Shown piece after piece: positions 43,352-51,961 of a DNA stretch of 64,000 nucleotides. How positions within the stretch are numbered: the stretch's first letter is position 1; each line of letters starts with the position of its first letter. A program made the translations under genes and the position numbers. The notes beneath the pieces were generated by a model that made no database searches, was not told where the DNA came from, and worked only from the letters and a program-made list of their open reading frames with translations. Source of the stretch: Streptomyces sp. M41(2017) (GTDB lineage: Bacteria > Actinomycetota > Actinomycetes > Streptomycetales > Streptomycetaceae); NCBI RefSeq assembly GCF_002078175.1, contig NZ_MWFK01000001.1, positions 4,650,001-4,714,000 on the forward strand, in the 5' to 3' direction.

Positions 43352-44923
43352 ATGACGACCCTCGACCCCACCCCCGCGGAAGCCCGCGACCCCCTCGTCC
43401 TCAAGTCCGGAACGTCCTGGACCGACGCCTGGCGGCGCTGCCTCACCGTCGCCCCCGAGGCCTTCCGCGACGACCGTGTCCTCAACCTCTGGAACGCCGC
43501 CTGGCAGGCGGACGGCCGGAGCCTGCCCGCCACCAGCCCCGTCGACGGCGCACCCATCGCCGGCCCGCCCCGCCTCGACGGCGCCACCGCCCGGCAGGCC
43601 GTCGGCGCGGCGCTCGACCAGCACCGCGCCTGGCGCCACGTCCCGCTCGCGGAGCGCCGCGCCCGCGTCGCCGCAACCCTCGACGCCCTCACCGAACACC
43701 GCGAACTCCTCGCCCTCCTCCTCGTCTGGGAGATCGGCAAGCCCTGGCGACTCGCCCAGGCCGACGTGGACCGGGCGATCGACGGCGTGCGCTGGTACGT
43801 CGACGGCATCGAGCCCATGCTCGACGGCCGGACACCGCTCGACGGACCGGTCTCCAACATCGCCAGCTGGAACTACCCGATGAGCGTCCTCGTCCACGCG
43901 ATGCTGGTGCAGGCCCTGGCCGGCAACGCGGTCATCGCCAAGACCCCCACCGACGGCGGCGTCTCCTGCCTCACCCTCGCCTGCGCGCTCGCGGCCCGCG
44001 AAGGGGTCCCCGTCACCCTGGTCAGCGGCAGCGGCGGCGAACTGTCGGAGGCACTCGTGCGCGCGCCCGAGATCGGCTGCGTCTCCTTCGTCGGCGGACG
44101 CGACACCGGCGCCGCCGTCGCCACCGCCGTCGCCGACCTCGGCAAGCGCCACGTCCTCGAACAGGAGGGACTCAACACCTGGGGCATCTGGAACCACACC
44201 GACTGGGACGCGCTGACCGCCGTCGTCCCCAAACTCTTCGACTACGGCAAGCAGCGCTGCACGGCCTACCCGCGGTTCGTCGTCCAGCGCTCCCTCTTCG
44301 ACGACTTCCTCACCGCGTACCTCCCCGCCGTCCGCACCCTGCGGACCGGCCACCCCCTCGCCGTCGAGCACCCCGACGACCCCTGCCCCTCGCTCGACTT
44401 CGGCCCGGTCATCAACGCGGCCAAGGCCAAGGAACTCCACGACCAGGTCGCCGAGGCCATCGACCGGGGCGCCGTCCCGCTGCACCGCGGCAACCCGGCC
44501 GACGCGCGCTTCCTGCCCGGCCAGGACACCTCGGCGTACGTCCAGCCCGTCACCCTCCTCAACCCGCCGCCGTCCTCCCCGCTGCACCACGCGGAACCCT
44601 TCGGCCCGGTCGACACCATCGTCCTGGTCGACACCGAGGCCGAGCTGCTCGCCGCCATGAACGCCTCGAACGGCGCGCTGGTCGCCACCCTGTCCACGGA
44701 CGACGAGGCGACGTACGACCGACTCGCCCCGCAGATCCGCGCCTTCAAGGTCGGCCACGGCAGGCCCCGCTCGCGCGGCGACCGCGACGAACTGTTCGGC
44801 GGCTTCGGCGCGTCGTGGCGCGGCGCGTTCGTCGGCGGGGAACTCCTGGTCCGCGCGGTCACCCAGGGCCCGCCCGGGGAACGGCTCCCCGGCAACTTCC
44901 CGGACCACCACCTGATGCCGTGA
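43352..44923 (+). CDS. Aldehyde dehydrogenase family protein
   Basis: A 523-residue NAD(P)-dependent aldehyde dehydrogenase. The oxyanion-hole Asn is in NIASWNYPMSVL (about residue 174), the general base is near Glu270 in VLEQEGLNTWGIWN, and the nucleophile is Cys303 in KQRCTAYPRFV. The cofactor region FVGGRDTGAAV deviates from the common FTGS form, and EGLN replaces the usual ELGGK, so this is a divergent subfamily. It follows sucCD-like genes by 170 bp in the same direction. Its substrate in an oxalate context could be glyoxylate or a related aldehyde, but that is inference. A strong hairpin ends the unit. Confidence 0.87.
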   Translation: MTTLDPTPAEARDPLVLKSGTSWTDAWRRCLTVAPEAFRDDRVLNLWNAAWQADGRSLPATSPVDGAPIAGPPRLDGATARQAVGAALDQHRAWRHVPLAERRARVAATLDALTEHRELLALLLVWEIGKPWRLAQADVDRAIDGVRWYVDGIEPMLDGRTPLDGPVSNIASWNYPMSVLVHAMLVQALAGNAVIAKTPTDGGVSCLTLACALAAREGVPVTLVSGSGGELSEALVRAPEIGCVSFVGGRDTGAAVATAVADLGKRHVLEQEGLNTWGIWNHTDWDALTAVVPKLFDYGKQRCTAYPRFVVQRSLFDDFLTAYLPAVRTLRTGHPLAVEHPDDPCPSLDFGPVINAAKAKELHDQVAEAIDRGAVPLHRGNPADARFLPGQDTSAYVQPVTLLNPPPSSPLHHAEPFGPVDTIVLVDTEAELLAAMNASNGALVATLSTDDEATYDRLAPQIRAFKVGHGRPRSRGDRDELFGGFGASWRGAFVGGELLVRAVTQGPPGERLPGNFPDHHLMP

Positions 44924-44928
44924 GGCGA

Positions 44929-44957
44929 GGGGCGGCGCCCGGCCCGGGCGCCGCCCC
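44929..44957. terminator. Bidirectional terminator after the aldehyde dehydrogenase gene
   Basis: Perfect 14-bp arms (GGGGCGGCGCCCGG and its complement) around one unpaired base, between two convergent genes. Confidence 0.75.
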
Positions 44958-44973
44958 GTCCGCGGCGGGCCCG

Positions 44974-46305
44974 CTACGCGATGCCCTGCCGGTCCGGCCG
45001 CAGCGCGAAGGCGCGGTCCGACGGTTCGGCGACGGAGAGCTGCACGGCCTCCACCAGCAGGGCGCGGTGCCGCAGCAGCGGCTCCCGGCGCTCCTCCGGG
45101 GCGACGAGCAGCAGGTCGTCGAGGCCGGCCATGAGACGCCGCGTCACCTGCGGACTGCCCACCGCGCACGCCCGGATCTCCGCGAACGCGAGATCGACCA
45201 GTTCCGTCCACCCGGGCACCGGCTGCACCAGGCGCACCGCCCCGCGCCGGTCGCGGTGGAGCGCCGTGTCGAGGGGCCGGCGCACGACGGCGGACAGGAA
45301 CTGCACGATGCGGTCGATCGCCTGCACGGCGGTGGTCGGGTCGTTCACCGCCGCCGACAGCGCCCGCAGTCCGATGTCGGCGAGCTGCCGCAGCCCGAAC
45401 GAGAAGTCCTGATGGAAGGTCCGCTCCACCCCGACGTTCACCGTGTAGCTCAGCGACCGCCGCGAGGGGGCGGGCCCTCCGTGCACGGCGAGCAGCGGGG
45501 TGCCGGGGACGACGAAGTCCCCGATCCGGGGGATCAGCCGCAGGACGACGTCCTGCTGCCGCGCGGTCCGCACCAGCCGGGCGATGTTCACGTCCCGCAG
45601 CACCCCGGCCCGTCCCTGATGGGCGACCCGCGCGGTCTCCGGCCCGAGGGCGTCCTCCTCGCCGGTCGAACGGACCACCGGCATCCGCCCGACGAGCTTG
45701 AACGCGTCCCGGGTGATGTGGTCGATGACATGGCTGATGCGCATGAGCCGCAGCGTCTGGTTCACGTACAGCACGAAGAGCAGCAGGCTCAGCCCCAGCA
45801 TCAGGAGCGTCAGCACCGACTGCACCAGCGGGACCGAGGTCACCAGCCGTGCCTCGGTGTTCGACTCGTAGGAGGTGAGCACGAGGAGCGACAGCAGGAA
45901 CGTCGCGAGGAACACCGCGAACGTCGCCTTGGTGATCCGGCTCCGTACGAAGATGCGCACCACCCGCGGGCTGAACTGCCCGCTCGCCATCTGCACGGCG
46001 ACCAGCGAGATGCTGAAGACCACGCCGATGAAGGTCATCATCGCCGAGCTGACCGACGTCACCACGGTCTTGGTGTCCTCGGCCAGCCGCAGCAGGTTGT
46101 CGAGCGTGTCGTAGTCCCGCGACCGCTGGAGCGACTCGACGATCGCGGTGTCGAGCGCGCCGGCCACCGTCCACACCACGAAGACCAGCACCATGGCCGC
46201 GGTGGGCGCGAACCAGAACGTGTCCCGCAGATGCTCCCGCAACGGCGACAGCGCTCGCGGCCGACGCCCCTCGGGCAAGCCCCCGGTAGTCATCCAGTCA
46301 CCCAT
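44974..46305 (-). CDS. DUF2254 family membrane protein
   Basis: A 443-residue predicted membrane protein. Four hydrophobic helices occupy the first 170 residues (AAMVLVFVVWTVAGALD, MMTFIGVVFSISLVAVQMA, FLLSLLVLTS, LLMLGLSLLLFVLYVNQTL). The conserved QFSPRVVRIFVRSRITK and a long cytoplasmic C-terminal region with ALSAAVNDPTTAVQAIDRI follow. These match DUF2254, whose function is unknown. ATG 46305 gives the full N-terminal region but has a weak ribosome-binding site; ATG 46293 is possible. No operon partner is visible. Confidence 0.85.
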   Translation of the reverse strand: MGDWMTTGGLPEGRRPRALSPLREHLRDTFWFAPTAAMVLVFVVWTVAGALDTAIVESLQRSRDYDTLDNLLRLAEDTKTVVTSVSSAMMTFIGVVFSISLVAVQMASGQFSPRVVRIFVRSRITKATFAVFLATFLLSLLVLTSYESNTEARLVTSVPLVQSVLTLLMLGLSLLLFVLYVNQTLRLMRISHVIDHITRDAFKLVGRMPVVRSTGEEDALGPETARVAHQGRAGVLRDVNIARLVRTARQQDVVLRLIPRIGDFVVPGTPLLAVHGGPAPSRRSLSYTVNVGVERTFHQDFSFGLRQLADIGLRALSAAVNDPTTAVQAIDRIVQFLSAVVRRPLDTALHRDRRGAVRLVQPVPGWTELVDLAFAEIRACAVGSPQVTRRLMAGLDDLLLVAPEERREPLLRHRALLVEAVQLSVAEPSDRAFALRPDRQGIA

Positions 46306-46447
46306 GGTGAGACTGTAGGCGCACCCCCGTCCGACCGCGCGGACCCGCTCCGGAGGCCCGGATATGCAGGTGAAGGGCACTCCGAAAGCTTGGTATTGTT
46401 GTCCATGTCGCCGCGGGGAAGACCCCCGTCCAGGCGGCAGACACCTC

Positions 46448-46532
46448 GTCCGGGTGGCGGAATGGCAGACGCGCTAGCTTGAGGTGCTAGTGCCCTTTAA
46501 CGGGCGTGGGGGTTCAAGTCCCCCCTCGGACA
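46448..46532 (+). tRNA. tRNA-Leu (anticodon GAG)
   Basis: The 85-base sequence folds into a class II tRNA. The acceptor stem pairs GTCCGGG with CTCGGAC (one G-T), the anticodon stem is CTAGC/GCTAG with loop TTGAGGT, giving anticodon GAG (reads CUC and CUU), a long variable arm contains GTGCCCTTTAACGGGC, and the T arm GGGGGTTCAAGTCCCCC is perfect. CCA is not encoded. An intrinsic terminator follows 14 bases later. Confidence 0.96.
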
Positions 46533-46545
46533 CAGAAATCATCAT

Positions 46546-46586
46546 CGATGGTGCAGACCGGAACCGGTCTGCACCATCGGTGTTTT
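46546..46586 (+). terminator. Intrinsic terminator of tRNA-Leu
   Basis: Perfect 16-bp arms (CGATGGTGCAGACCGG and its complement) around two bases, followed by GTGTTTT. It also lies just beyond the stop of the convergent GH13 gene. Confidence 0.85.
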
Positions 46587-46617
46587 CCCGGGGCGTTTCA
46601 CCCCCGGTGTCCCCGTT

Positions 46618-48288
46618 TCAGGAAGTGGCCCCCCGCTCCCACGACCACACCGTCGTGTCCCCCGGCACCGTCACCCGTCCCTCCGCGTCCTCCTCCAGGG
46701 GGCCGCTGGCCAGGACCACCTCCGTGTCCCGGGGGAGGGGCTGCGGGGTGGGGGACAGGTTGGTCAGGCAGTGGAAGCCGTCCTGGCGGGTGAAGCTCAG
46801 GACGTCGGCCGCCGACTCGGTCCACGTCAGGGTCTCGGGGAGACGGGTCAGCCGGGTCCGGCGCAGGGACAGGGCCGTGCGGTAGAGGTTCAGGACCGAG
46901 TCCGGGTCGTCCTGCTGGGCGGCCACGGCGAGGCCGTCCCAGTCGGCGGGCTGGGGGAGCCAGGGGGTGGCCGCCGCGCCCGCGGGGGAGAAGCCGAGCG
47001 ACGGGCCCTCGGCGGTCCAGGGCAGCGGGACACGGCAGCCGTCGCGGCCCCGGTCGGTGCCGCCGGAGCGGGTGAACGTGGGGTCCTGGAGAAGCTCGTC
47101 GGGCAGGTCCTGCACCTCGGGCAGGCCGAGTTCGTCGCCCTGGTAGACGTACACCCCGCCGGGCAGGGCCAGGGTGAGGAGCGCCGCGGCACGGGCCCGG
47201 CGGCGGCCCAGTCCGGTGTCGCTGGGGTCCAGCAGCCGCTTGTCGGACATGTCGAACGACGTGTCCTCGCGGCCGTAGCGGGTGACGTGCCGGATGGTGT
47301 CGTGGTTGGCCAGCACCCAGGTCGGCGGGGCGCCGACCGGCGCGTGCGCGGCGAGCGTGCGCTCGACCACCTCGCGCAGCACCCGCGCGTCCCAGGGAGC
47401 GCACAGGATCTCGAAGTTGAAGGCCGAGTGCAGCTCGTCGGGGCGCAGATAGCGGGCGAACTGTTCGGCGGTGGGCAGCCACACCTCGCCGACGAAGGTG
47501 CGCTCCCCGTCGTAGGCGTCGAGGATCTTGCGCCAGGAGCGGTAGACCTCGTGGACGTCGTCGACGTCCTGGTACGGCAGGTCCGTCGGGTCGGGGGCGG
47601 GGCCGACGTCCGGCAGGCCGGGCTTCTTGGCCAGGCCGTGCGCGACGTCGATGCGGAAGCCGTCCACGCCGCGGCGCAGCCAGAAGTGCAGGATGTCCTC
47701 GAACTCGGCCCGCACCGCGGGGTGTTCCCAGTTCAGATCGGGCTGCTGCGGCGCGAACATGTGCAGGTACCAGTCGCCGGGTGTGCCGTCGGCCTCGACG
47801 ACGCGGGTCCAGGCGGGCCCGCCGAAGTACGACTGCCAGTCGTTCGGCGGGAGTTCGCCGTGCGCGCCGCGGCCGGGCATGAACCAGAAGCGGTCGCGCG
47901 CCGGTGCCTGCGGGCCCCCGGCGAGTGCCTCCCGGAACCAGGGGTGGCGGTCGGAGCAGTGGTTGGGCACGAGGTCGACGATGACGCGCAGGCCCTGCGC
48001 GTGCGCCTCGGTGATGAGGGACTCGGCCTCGGCGAGGGTCCCGAAGACGGGGTCGATGTCCCGGTAGTCGGCGACGTCGTAGCCGCCGTCGGCCATGGGG
48101 GAGACGTACCAGGGGGTGAACCACAGGGCGTCCACGCCGAGTTCGCGCAGATACGGCAGCCGGTCCCGGGCGCCGGCCAGATCGCCGACGCCGTCGCCGT
48201 TGCCGTCGGCGAAGCTGCGGACGTAGATCTGGTAGATCGCGGCGTGTCGCCACCAGGGGGCGGCGGTACGAGGCGCGCGCTCGGTCAC
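46618..48288 (-). CDS. GH13 alpha-glucosidase (AglA/oligo-1,6-glucosidase type)
   Basis: A 556-residue cytoplasmic glycoside hydrolase; no signal peptide. GH13 motifs in order: VIVDLVPNHCSD, nucleophile Asp in GFRIDVAHGL, acid/base Glu in TFVGEVWLP, and transition-state Asp in VLANHDTIRHV. The start WWRHAAIYQIYVRSFADGNG is typical of GH13 alpha-glucosidases. GTG 48288 has AAGGAG six bases upstream. It ends a locus with a CUT1 ABC importer and a secreted GH87-like enzyme, so it should hydrolyse imported alpha-gluco-oligosaccharides to glucose. Confidence 0.93.
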   Translation of the reverse strand: MTERAPRTAAPWWRHAAIYQIYVRSFADGNGDGVGDLAGARDRLPYLRELGVDALWFTPWYVSPMADGGYDVADYRDIDPVFGTLAEAESLITEAHAQGLRVIVDLVPNHCSDRHPWFREALAGGPQAPARDRFWFMPGRGAHGELPPNDWQSYFGGPAWTRVVEADGTPGDWYLHMFAPQQPDLNWEHPAVRAEFEDILHFWLRRGVDGFRIDVAHGLAKKPGLPDVGPAPDPTDLPYQDVDDVHEVYRSWRKILDAYDGERTFVGEVWLPTAEQFARYLRPDELHSAFNFEILCAPWDARVLREVVERTLAAHAPVGAPPTWVLANHDTIRHVTRYGREDTSFDMSDKRLLDPSDTGLGRRRARAAALLTLALPGGVYVYQGDELGLPEVQDLPDELLQDPTFTRSGGTDRGRDGCRVPLPWTAEGPSLGFSPAGAAATPWLPQPADWDGLAVAAQQDDPDSVLNLYRTALSLRRTRLTRLPETLTWTESAADVLSFTRQDGFHCLTNLSPTPQPLPRDTEVVLASGPLEEDAEGRVTVPGDTTVWSWERGATS

Positions 48289-48381
48289 GTGGACTCCTTT
48301 ACGTTGCTTGCTGCGTGTGCCGGGTGGAGCTGGGCGGGCCCGGCCTGCGGGGCGTGGCGACCGGGCCCGCGTACGAGGGGG

Positions 48382-50910
48382 CTACCAGCCGGAGTTGCCG
48401 GAGCCTCGGTTGACGGTGAAGCCGCCGGCGAGGTTCAGGCCGCCGGACGCCGTGCCGGTCACGGTCACGCCGGAGAAGGTGCCGGAGCCCGCGGAGTTGA
48501 TCTCGATCCCGTAGGCGCCGGTCTTGTCGATGGTCAGGTTGCTGACCGTGAGGTTGCTGACCGTGAGGTTGCTGACGGTCTTCTGGTAGGAGATGAGGAC
48601 CGCGCTGTAGGTGGAGTCGAGGATGGTGTTGTCGGTGACGTTCACCGGGGCGGTGATGTCGGAGGCGTCGGCGTAGATCCACAGGGCGCCGAACCTGCTC
48701 TGCCAGTTGGGCTCGTAGCCGCCGGTCCTGGTCAGCGTGTTGCGGGCGACCGTCGTGGTGCCGGCGAAGGGCAGCGGGGCCGGGTTGAAGTTGCGGGTGC
48801 TGATCGCGATGCCCGCGGAGGCGGTGACCGTGTCGGAGATCAGGCTGTCCTCGATGCGGTTGCCGCTGCCGCCGTAGATCGCCGCGCCGTTGGCGAGCAG
48901 CGGGACCTGGACCGTGTCGAAGCGGTAGGCGGAGTCGGTGACGGCCTGGGCCTCGGAGAACATCGCGAGCGCGTCGTCACCGGTGTTGCGGACACTGGAG
49001 TTGGAGATCTCGGTGCCGGCGGTGCCCTTGTGGAGGTTGACGCCGTCGGCGAACGTGTCGCGGATGCGCAGCCCGCTCGCGTACAGGCCGTTGGTGGGTG
49101 CGTCGATCCACAGGCCGACCTTGGTGTGCTCGATCCAGACGTTCTGGACGGTGGAGCCGTTGCCGAAGTCGCCCTCGACGGCGGTGTCGAAGCCGGCGTC
49201 GTCCCGGTAGGTGACGTCCCCGGAGATGCTCAGGTCCTGCACCGTGTTGGTGCCGCCCTGGCCGAAGAGGCCGCCCTTGCCGTTCTTGCCGCGCAGTACG
49301 GTGTACCACTCGCCCGCGCCGCGCAGCGCGATGCCTGTGAGGTTGACGTGCCCGGAGATGTCGTACGTGCCGGACGGCAGCCAGAGTCCCTTGCCCTGGT
49401 TCTTGGCGGTGGCGACGGCGGAGTTGAGGGCGGCGGTGTCGTCGGAGCCGTCGTCGGCGGTGACGCCGAGCGTGGTGGCGGAGACGAATCCGGCGGGCAT
49501 GGCGTAGGCGGCGGGAGCGGTCTCGGTCTCGACGAGGTCGAGGGTGTAGGAGGAGGCGGTGTCCGTCGCGTCCTTCTGGAACTTGAGCACGGTGCCCGCC
49601 GGGAGGGTGCTCGCCAGCCGGACGTGGACCTCGTCGAAGAAGTGGTGCCCGGACCCTTGCGAGGGATCGTTGTTGTAGGGGTAACCGCCGTACACCCAGG
49701 AGTACTTGTCGGTCAGGGTGATGTCGCGGAGGTGGGTTCCGGCCGAGTACAGGCTCAGGGGCGTCTCGTAGGCGGAGCCCGAGGCGCTGTCCGGGATCGA
49801 GTAGCGCAGGGTGAGGGCGTTGGCCGGCTTCGACAGGGTGAACTGGACGTACTCACCAGTCTGGTCGAGGACGACGGCCTTGCGGCCCGAGGCCTCCGAT
49901 GCGGTCTTGAGGTAGGTGCGGTCGGGGCCGAGGACGGAGCCGTTGGTGCTGCCGTTCTCCGCCTCGTAGGTCGTGTACGGGACGGTGGCGCCGCGGGTGG
50001 CGTTCGCGGCGGCAGCGGTGATGTTCAGGCCGTCGAGCTGGAGGTTGCCGTTGTCGCCCGATTCCCGGCGCAGGGTGAGGTTGTTCAGGCCGGCGCGCAG
50101 GGGCGCGTCGGTCGTCAGGGTCTGCCAGGCGCCGGAGGTGGCGGGCAGCGAGAGCCGGCGGACGGTGAGACCGTTGGCGACCAGGGTGATCGTCGCGGCG
50201 GTGGCGTCGGGCGTGCGGTAGCGCACGTCGAAGGAGTAGCTCTTGGCCTCGGCCGCGTTGACGGCGAAGGCGGCGCGGGCGCCGGTGGTGCCGAACCCGG
50301 TGAGGTAGCCGCTGCCGGTGTAGCCCGTGACGGAGGACGCCCTGGTGGGGCCGCCGGAGGCGAACGCCTTCTCCGCCTCGTGCGTCACGCTGCCCGTGGG
50401 GGCGGTGGGCGTGATGGCGGTGACGTTGTCGAGGTTGATGTTCCCGCTGTCGGAGGACGTGAAGGTCAACGCGACGGTGTTGGCGCCCTTCTGGTAGGTC
50501 AGGGCCTCGTCGGTGGTGGACCAGGTGTCCCAGTTCGCCGTCGCGGGGAGGCTGATCTGCCGGACCTTGCTGCCGTTGACGTACAGGCTGAGCGTCATGA
50601 CGGCGGTGGTGCCGTTGGCGTACCGGATCTTGAGGGATCCGCTGCCCGCCACCGCCGAGGAGACGGTGAACGACGTGGACGCGGTGCCCTTGTGGCTGTC
50701 GGTATAGCCGCCGACGTAGCCGGTGCCGGTGTAGCCGGGGTGCTCGGTCTCGGTGACCGCCCCGCCGGTGCGGGTGGCCGACTCGGCTTCCAGCGTGGTG
50801 GACGCGGCGTGGGCCCTGGGTGCGGCGACCACGAAGAGCAGCGCGGCCAGCAGGGCGAGGAGCAAGGGGGGAACGAGTGCTCTGGCGCGGATTCCCGGTG
50901 ATCGTGACAT
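48382..50910 (-). CDS. Secreted alpha-glucan hydrolase, GH87-like beta-helix with CBM35/CBM6-type modules
   Basis: An 842-residue secreted enzyme. The signal peptide ends at PRAHAAS (about residue 36). Two to three carbohydrate-binding modules follow: ASTTLEAESATRTGGAVTET (about 36-165), SVTHEAEKAFASGGPT (about 172-300) and TTYEAENGSTNGSVLG (about 312-465). From about 470 a right-handed beta-helix begins (GVTADDGSDDTAALNSAV, GKGLWLPSGTYDISGHV), resembling mycodextranase/alpha-1,3-glucanase GH87 proteins. A tandem VSNLT repeat lies in the helix near 790-805. With an alpha-glucosidase and ABC importer next to it, an alpha-1,3-glucan or nigeran substrate is likely but not proven. ATG 50910. Confidence 0.8.
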   Translation of the reverse strand: MSRSPGIRARALVPPLLLALLAALLFVVAAPRAHAASTTLEAESATRTGGAVTETEHPGYTGTGYVGGYTDSHKGTASTSFTVSSAVAGSGSLKIRYANGTTAVMTLSLYVNGSKVRQISLPATANWDTWSTTDEALTYQKGANTVALTFTSSDSGNINLDNVTAITPTAPTGSVTHEAEKAFASGGPTRASSVTGYTGSGYLTGFGTTGARAAFAVNAAEAKSYSFDVRYRTPDATAATITLVANGLTVRRLSLPATSGAWQTLTTDAPLRAGLNNLTLRRESGDNGNLQLDGLNITAAAANATRGATVPYTTYEAENGSTNGSVLGPDRTYLKTASEASGRKAVVLDQTGEYVQFTLSKPANALTLRYSIPDSASGSAYETPLSLYSAGTHLRDITLTDKYSWVYGGYPYNNDPSQGSGHHFFDEVHVRLASTLPAGTVLKFQKDATDTASSYTLDLVETETAPAAYAMPAGFVSATTLGVTADDGSDDTAALNSAVATAKNQGKGLWLPSGTYDISGHVNLTGIALRGAGEWYTVLRGKNGKGGLFGQGGTNTVQDLSISGDVTYRDDAGFDTAVEGDFGNGSTVQNVWIEHTKVGLWIDAPTNGLYASGLRIRDTFADGVNLHKGTAGTEISNSSVRNTGDDALAMFSEAQAVTDSAYRFDTVQVPLLANGAAIYGGSGNRIEDSLISDTVTASAGIAISTRNFNPAPLPFAGTTTVARNTLTRTGGYEPNWQSRFGALWIYADASDITAPVNVTDNTILDSTYSAVLISYQKTVSNLTVSNLTVSNLTIDKTGAYGIEINSAGSGTFSGVTVTGTASGGLNLAGGFTVNRGSGNSGW
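48531..48578. repeat. 15-bp in-frame tandem repeat in the GH87-like gene
   Basis: About three copies of a 15-base unit encode successive VSNLT turns, one helix-coil edge of the beta-helix. Copies two and three are identical at the DNA level, so the duplication is recent. Confidence 0.85.
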
Positions 50911-51065
50911 GGCGATCTGTCCTTCCGTCGGGGCGGCTCGCCCGTGGGGGTTCGGTTCGGACGGGAAAGGGGCTGCCCGGTCGCGGGCAGCGCTCGGCCG
51001 GGGAGGCGGGCCGAGGGGAGCGGGGGAGGGGGAAACGAGAGGTACCGGTGGGAGGGGTGCGGGGG

Positions 51066-51950
51066 TCAGCCCTTGAGGCTGCCGGCGGTGAGGCCCGTGA
51101 TGATGTGGCGCTGGAAGATGAGGAAGAGCACCAGCAGGGGGACGGAGGCCATGACCATCCCGGCGAGGAGCTGGTTGGCCGGCATGAACTCCGCGAGACG
51201 GCCGAGGGCGACGGTGATCGGCTGCTTCGACGGCTCGGGCAGCACGAGCATCGGCCAGAGGTAGTCCTTCCAGACGCCGACCACGGCGAATATGGAAACG
51301 ACGGCGAGGACCGGACGGGACAGCGGCAGCACGATCGAGACGAGGACGCGGACCGGCCCCGCACCGTCGATGCGCGCCGAATCCAGGAGCTCGCCCGGGA
51401 TCTGGTCGAAGAACCGCTTCAGGATGAAGATGTTGAAGGCGTTGGCCGCCGCCGGGAGCCAGATCGCGAAGGGCGTGTTGATGAGGTTGACGTGCACGAG
51501 CGGCACGTCGGTCACGGTCAGATAGGTCGGGACGAGCAGCGCCGACACCGGCAGCATCAGTGTCGCCAGCATCATGCCGAGGACGATGTTGCCGAGCGCC
51601 GGGCGCAGTTTGGACAGGGCGTAGGCGGCGGACACGTCGATGACGAGCTGGAACAGCCAGGCGCCGAGGGCGAGCAGCAGGGTGTTGAGGAAGTAGGTGC
51701 CGAGTCCCACGTTGGTCCAGGCGTCGGCGTACGCCTCGGGGTGCCAGGTGTGGGGCAGCAGCGTCGGGTCCGGGTCGGCGAGTTCCGCCGACGACTTCAG
51801 CGCGCCGGTCGCCATCCAGTAGAGGGGGAAGACGAACGCGAGCGTGAAGCCGGTCAGGGTCAGGGTGAGGACGGTGCGGTAGAGGATCCTGCCGGTGCGG
51901 CGGGTCATCTCGGTGGGCGCGATCAGGGTGCGTTCGGCGGTGCCGGCCAT
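51066..51950 (-). CDS. CUT1 carbohydrate ABC transporter permease (MalG type)
   Basis: A 294-residue membrane protein with six helices. The EAA loop is visible in GELLDSARIDGAGPVRVLVSIV (about 205-225), followed by LPLSRPVLAVVSIFAVVGVW. The N-terminus LTGFTLAFVFPLYWMATGAL is standard for MalG-like permeases. ATG 51950 has AGGA upstream, and the stop of the MalF-type gene lies 11 bp before it. It pairs with that gene to import oligosaccharides; the ATPase is not encoded here, as is usual in Streptomyces where MsiK is shared. Confidence 0.93.
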   Translation of the reverse strand: MAGTAERTLIAPTEMTRRTGRILYRTVLTLTLTGFTLAFVFPLYWMATGALKSSAELADPDPTLLPHTWHPEAYADAWTNVGLGTYFLNTLLLALGAWLFQLVIDVSAAYALSKLRPALGNIVLGMMLATLMLPVSALLVPTYLTVTDVPLVHVNLINTPFAIWLPAAANAFNIFILKRFFDQIPGELLDSARIDGAGPVRVLVSIVLPLSRPVLAVVSIFAVVGVWKDYLWPMLVLPEPSKQPITVALGRLAEFMPANQLLAGMVMASVPLLVLFLIFQRHIITGLTAGSLKG

Positions 51951-51961
51951 GTCGGTTCCTC

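Noticed and set aside
46448..46586. tRNA-Leu as an integration site for a mobile element
   Set aside because: No integrase, excisionase or direct repeat of the tRNA 3' end was seen downstream; the next gene belongs to an ordinary sugar locus.
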